Below are positions 60,342 through 64,000 of a stretch of DNA of 64,000 bases, piece by piece. Source of the DNA: Delphinapterus leucas (taxonomy: Eukaryota > Chordata > Mammalia > Artiodactyla > Monodontidae). The position numbers and the translations under genes are program-made. The notes under the pieces were generated by a model. It worked only from the letters and a program-made list of their open reading frames with translations. It made no database searches and had not been told where the DNA came from. The stretch spans positions 6,566,686 through 6,630,685 of the forward strand of contig NW_022097996.1 in NCBI RefSeq assembly GCF_002288925.2. The letters are read 5' to 3'. The stretch's first letter is position 1. Each line of letters begins with the position of its first letter.

Positions 60342-63243
60342 AACTGTAATATTTTGACACATGTAAAAGATACTATTATACAACTCAAGCTAATTAAATT
60401 CTACACAGAAGGTATCAATTGTTCTTAACTTTCCAGGTCTAAACCATCATTTAAGAACAACAAAAAAAATTAAAATGGCTTTTAAGATCTGAAGTTATAT
60501 AGAAAAATCTACAGCGAACCATTAGCATTTAAGGTTAGGATGTAAAGAGTAATGGCAACTATACTTTCCCATTTTATTAGCAAAGTGAATCAGGATGAGT
60601 AGGAAAATACACAGGAAATCACTTTGCTCAAACAAAAAAATTACATTTTAACAAGAGCTGGTCATAAGAATTTTCAGAAAAGTCGCTACCCCTTCCCCTC
60701 TTAGTACAGTTTTAGCTGATTTTTAAGTTGTAAAAGCTAAAGTTAAAGGAGACGTGTTTTTAAATTGTTTTTGGTGTATCTTCAAAGTTATAAAAGTTAT
60801 AAAGTAGTCAGTGTTAAAATATATTTGGTAGTTTAACAATAACATTTTGCTTCCAGGATAATGTTCTCACACTTTATAGCTTTAAGAATGTACTTTACTC
60901 ATGGGAACTAAGGCGGTTATGAGAAACTGAAGGGAAAAAGTTCAAAAGGTAGTGCATGACTTTTTTTTTTTTAGGTTCTGAAAAAGGATAAGACTGTTTG
61001 GATTATGTTGTTCTCTGATTTAGGAAAAAAAAAATGCTAATGAATATATGTTAACCTTGAGGTTATCAACATTCTTGCTCCAGATAGATTTATGGTAAAA
61101 ATAGACTACTGAACTGTCTTGTTAAATTTTAAAAGATGAGTTTGGAGGAGTTACAAATAACATCCTTTATCCTGAGGTCAAAAAGAATATGTAAACTCAA
61201 ATTTTTTAGATAAGAATACTTATTATAGTTTCAACTTTCATACTTCCTATTAAAATGGCTGTGTAAGAATATACATCTTTTATCGTTTTATTCTGAATAT
61301 ATACCACTCTCCCTTTTTAACAAATTCAAAGTAACACATGTTCATTTTATTTTCATTTTGAAATTTTTTAAAAGTACAAAGAGTACATTGCACCCAGAAA
61401 TAAACTTTGTTAATAGTTTGGTGTTATCTTTTTTATTTTCAATCTACGTGCACATTTAAGTGGGTTGTGTGGGTTATTTAAAAATGGAGATTATATTTTA
61501 GACATAATTTTAATTTTTTCATGGAACTCGTGAGCATTTTCCATGTCATTATATACGTTTCCGAGTGCAAAATCTGGATTTTGATAGCTACACTCTATTC
61601 TCTCCTAGAAGTTTAATAATCATTTGACCTTCTTCAATGTGTCAGGCATAACACCATAATCTTTTAAATAATTTCTCTATTGTGCATTTTACTGGTTTAT
61701 AAAGTTCCTAAATATAAAAAGCACAATGATAAACATTCCTACATGTAAATCTTTGATGATATGTATTATTTCCTTAGGATATGTTTTTAAAGTATGCACT
61801 GATTAAGGTAATTGGTATCTATTTCTGATTTTATGTCCACAAAAGTTATATCTTCTACAGGAGTCTTTAAGTATACACTTGCCACAATTGAATATAGTCA
61901 CTTGGTAAATTTTTACTAATTTGTACCTACATTATTTCATCATTGTATTTATTACTAATTTTTTGTTGTTAGATTAAGACAATTGCTGAGGTTTCGTATC
62001 CCCACAGCTCTTCACCTGAGTCCCACTCCCCAGAGGAAAAAATCTTGACCATTTTAACTGTTTGTACGGTGTCTAACTGTGTATTTCAAAATAATATGGT
62101 TAGTTTTTTTTATTTGGTCTGTTTTAGGCATTATCTCACTACCTGCCATGGAAGAGTAAGAGCTAGCGCACTAACTCCTATGTACCCATCCTACTTAATC
62201 TGCTTATATACTATTGTAATCTATCATGTTGTGTTTTCTTCCTAGAACCTTCCCACGTGGAGTGTCCCATCCTCTTGTTCCCACCCGGGCCGGCTGCGCT
62301 CTAGGCCTGCTCCATCCCATTCATCCTGGACTCTCCTGGGCCCCTCTCCTGGGTTCTGTCTTCGTTTCTGGGATCCCATGTCCCCCTTTCCTTGCTGCAC
62401 ACGGATGTGTTAGTGGAGCTCCTCCACTAAACCCAGAGTTACTCTTCAGCTGCAGCTCTCTCACTGGGTGGATCTCCATCCACGGCTTTTCCTTCCTGCT
62501 GCATCGCACTTGTCCATCTGATTTCCATTTCCCAGCAGTTTGTTAAAACCTCTGCTGACAACCCCTCGCCCATACTCTCTTCATGTGGGTTTATAACGTT
62601 CACATCCCTTTGTCATGGTACATGGGGGCTATAGAGGGCAGAAAAATACATGCTTTCTGAAAATAGAAGACCTGCTTCATTCACTTAAATATTTTCCTTG
62701 ACTTTAGAAAAAACCCCACAAAATTAGTGCAAGATCACTAGAGAAATATTCAGATGTTGCCAAAGTAGCCCATCCCTACTTTCCTCCCATCACTGATGAA
62801 GTCCACAGAGAGGTAAAGTGTTATGTACCCAGAATAGTGAAAGGGACGAACATGGGCTGAGGAAGTAGGAATTAAGACGTAGCTCAACAGTGAAAACTAG
62901 GAAAAGAGCTGGGCAGGGCAAATAGGACAGTTTTCTGTAGGGTTGGCAGCCTAAGGGCGCAGTGTTCCCATAAGCTGGGGCAACAAGGAGAAGACAATTG
63001 AGTTCCTGTATCTAAGATCCCTGCTCCTGGGTTGATTATATGTTCTAAGCTGCACCATCTCACTGGTTTCAGTGGAGCAGAAGAAAGCAGTGGCAAAGGA
63101 AAGAAGGGAAAATTATGGGGGTAGCCTCTGCTCATTGTGTGAGCCTGCAGCATTGGCAACACTCGCTTCATTCTATTAATTGCATCAACCGCATCTTGTA
63201 AACACATTTCCAGAGACCACATGTAATGGGCCTTGGTTCCATT
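60342..63243. other. Intergenic, mostly unassigned
   Basis: No gene. About 61330-61640 looks like an old repeat ('gagcattttccatgtcatta'). About 62230-62560 is GC-richer with a 106-codon frame but no known motif. Confidence 0.35.
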
Positions 63244-63256
63244 CAGCCCCTTTTTT

Positions 63257-63463
63257 TTTTTTTTTTTTTTGCGATACGCGGGCCTCTCACCGCTGTGGCC
63301 TCTCCCGCCGCGGAGCACAGGCTCCGGACGCGCAGGCTCAGCGGCCATGGCCCATGGGCCTAGCCGCTGTGCGGCATGTGGGATCCTCCCGGACCGGGGC
63401 ACGAACCCGTGTACCCTGCATCGGCAGGCGGACCCTCAACCACGGCGCCACCAGGGAAGCCCC
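63257..63463 (-). mobile_element. CHR-2 SINE with 13-bp TSD
   Basis: Poly-T, antisense body ('cgcgggcctctcaccgctgt') and 'cgccaccagggaagccc'. It is flanked by CAGCCCCTTTTTT at 63244-63256 and 63464-63476. Confidence 0.93.
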
Positions 63464-63476
63464 CAGCCCCTTTTTT

Positions 63477-64000
63477 GACTCCTCAAATAGTTAACGTATA
63501 ATTTTTTTTCACATCATTTTCATCAAATAAAATTCACTTTCATTTTTATGACCATTTTTAAAACAGCAAATGTCTCCCCAAGCAGTCTTGGGTTTCAAAG
63601 TGGCAGTGATTTTATGTGCTGAAGCATTTGAACTGCCAAGGATCTCCCGCGATGTATGCGTTAATGACGACCACTTGGAGTTCTTGTTCAGACGTTTGCT
63701 CAAAGCGTAGAGCTACCGTCAGAGAGTGCCTCAGCCTAAAGAAACAATTCTTCCAGTTATGCAGATCCATAAATTCCAACTCAAGCAATGTATTTTGCGG
63801 GTAATAAACACGTTTGTTCCTAATTGGAGAGAAATAATGCTTAGGCTTGGACCTGTTGCCTTCCTGGAACTGAAGTCGAGCACACATGGAGACATTCCTC
63901 TCTCAAGAACACAGTCGCTAATAGAAACAAGCAGTCCACCAGGATGTCGAGCCAACACTTCCTGCAGAGGGCAGAGTTCTCTGGAATTTACTGAAAGTGG
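63477..64000. other. Intergenic, one unexplained minus-strand frame
   Basis: A 91-codon frame on the minus strand (63887-63612) has balanced amino-acid composition but no motif I recognise. Nothing else is visible up to the window edge. Confidence 0.3.

Noticed and set aside
1..64000. CRISPR array, prophage, operon, toxin-antitoxin or other prokaryotic system
   Set aside because: The spliced genes and mammalian repeats show nuclear vertebrate DNA; no regular spaced repeats were seen.

Overview
This is a eukaryotic, mammalian window, almost certainly from a cetacean. There are spliced genes with canonical vertebrate introns. There are many tRNA-derived CHR-1/CHR-2 SINEs with a 'gggcttccctggtggcgcag' head, often with intact target-site duplications (TSDs). 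L1, L2 and MIR debris fills the rest. No bacterial-type operon, CRISPR array, phage or novel multi-gene system is visible.

Two protein-coding genes are recognised, arranged head to head. FBXO8 lies on the minus strand. Its non-coding first exon sits in the CpG-rich block near 29.7-29.95 kb, its first coding exon (N-terminus and F-box) ends at 14998, and its second coding exon is 12105-12231. I found no further FBXO8 exons, so the remaining part encoding the Sec7-like domain must lie beyond the left edge. CEP44 lies on the plus strand. It has a probable 5' UTR exon in the same CpG-rich block, ten coding exons between 36454 and 48896, and a short 3' UTR with a polyadenylation signal at 49034. 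Joining its exons gives an uninterrupted 385-codon frame.

The shared promoter (about 29.55-30.55 kb) has an ETS site fused to a CRE-like site at 29953-29966, between the two inferred transcription starts. FBXO8 is an F-box/Sec7 protein linked to ARF6 regulation. CEP44 is a centriole protein. Apart from the shared promoter, nothing here links their functions.

Layout: 1-12104 is FBXO8 intron (MIR split by a SINE, 5'-truncated L1). 12105-15334 holds the two FBXO8 coding exons with two CHR SINEs between or beside them. 15335-29692 is FBXO8 intron 1 (old L1s, a young L1 nested in an old L1, CHR SINEs, MIRs, an MLT1-type LTR). 29.55-30.55 kb is the bidirectional promoter. 30436-36403 is CEP44 intron 1 (CHR-2, antisense L1). 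36404-49058 is the CEP44 exon cluster. 49059-64000 is intergenic DNA with L2, SINEs, an L1 carrying a probable solitary LTR with a 5-bp TSD, and a GC-richer stretch at 58.0-59.7 kb that I cannot explain.

The most notable points are an apparent GC-AG intron near the 3' end of CEP44, with a competing frame-shifting GT donor 4 nt away, a CEP44 stop that seems to arise two codons early, the compact ETS/CRE bidirectional promoter, and the LTR insertion with textbook termini. I found no evidence for an undescribed biological system.
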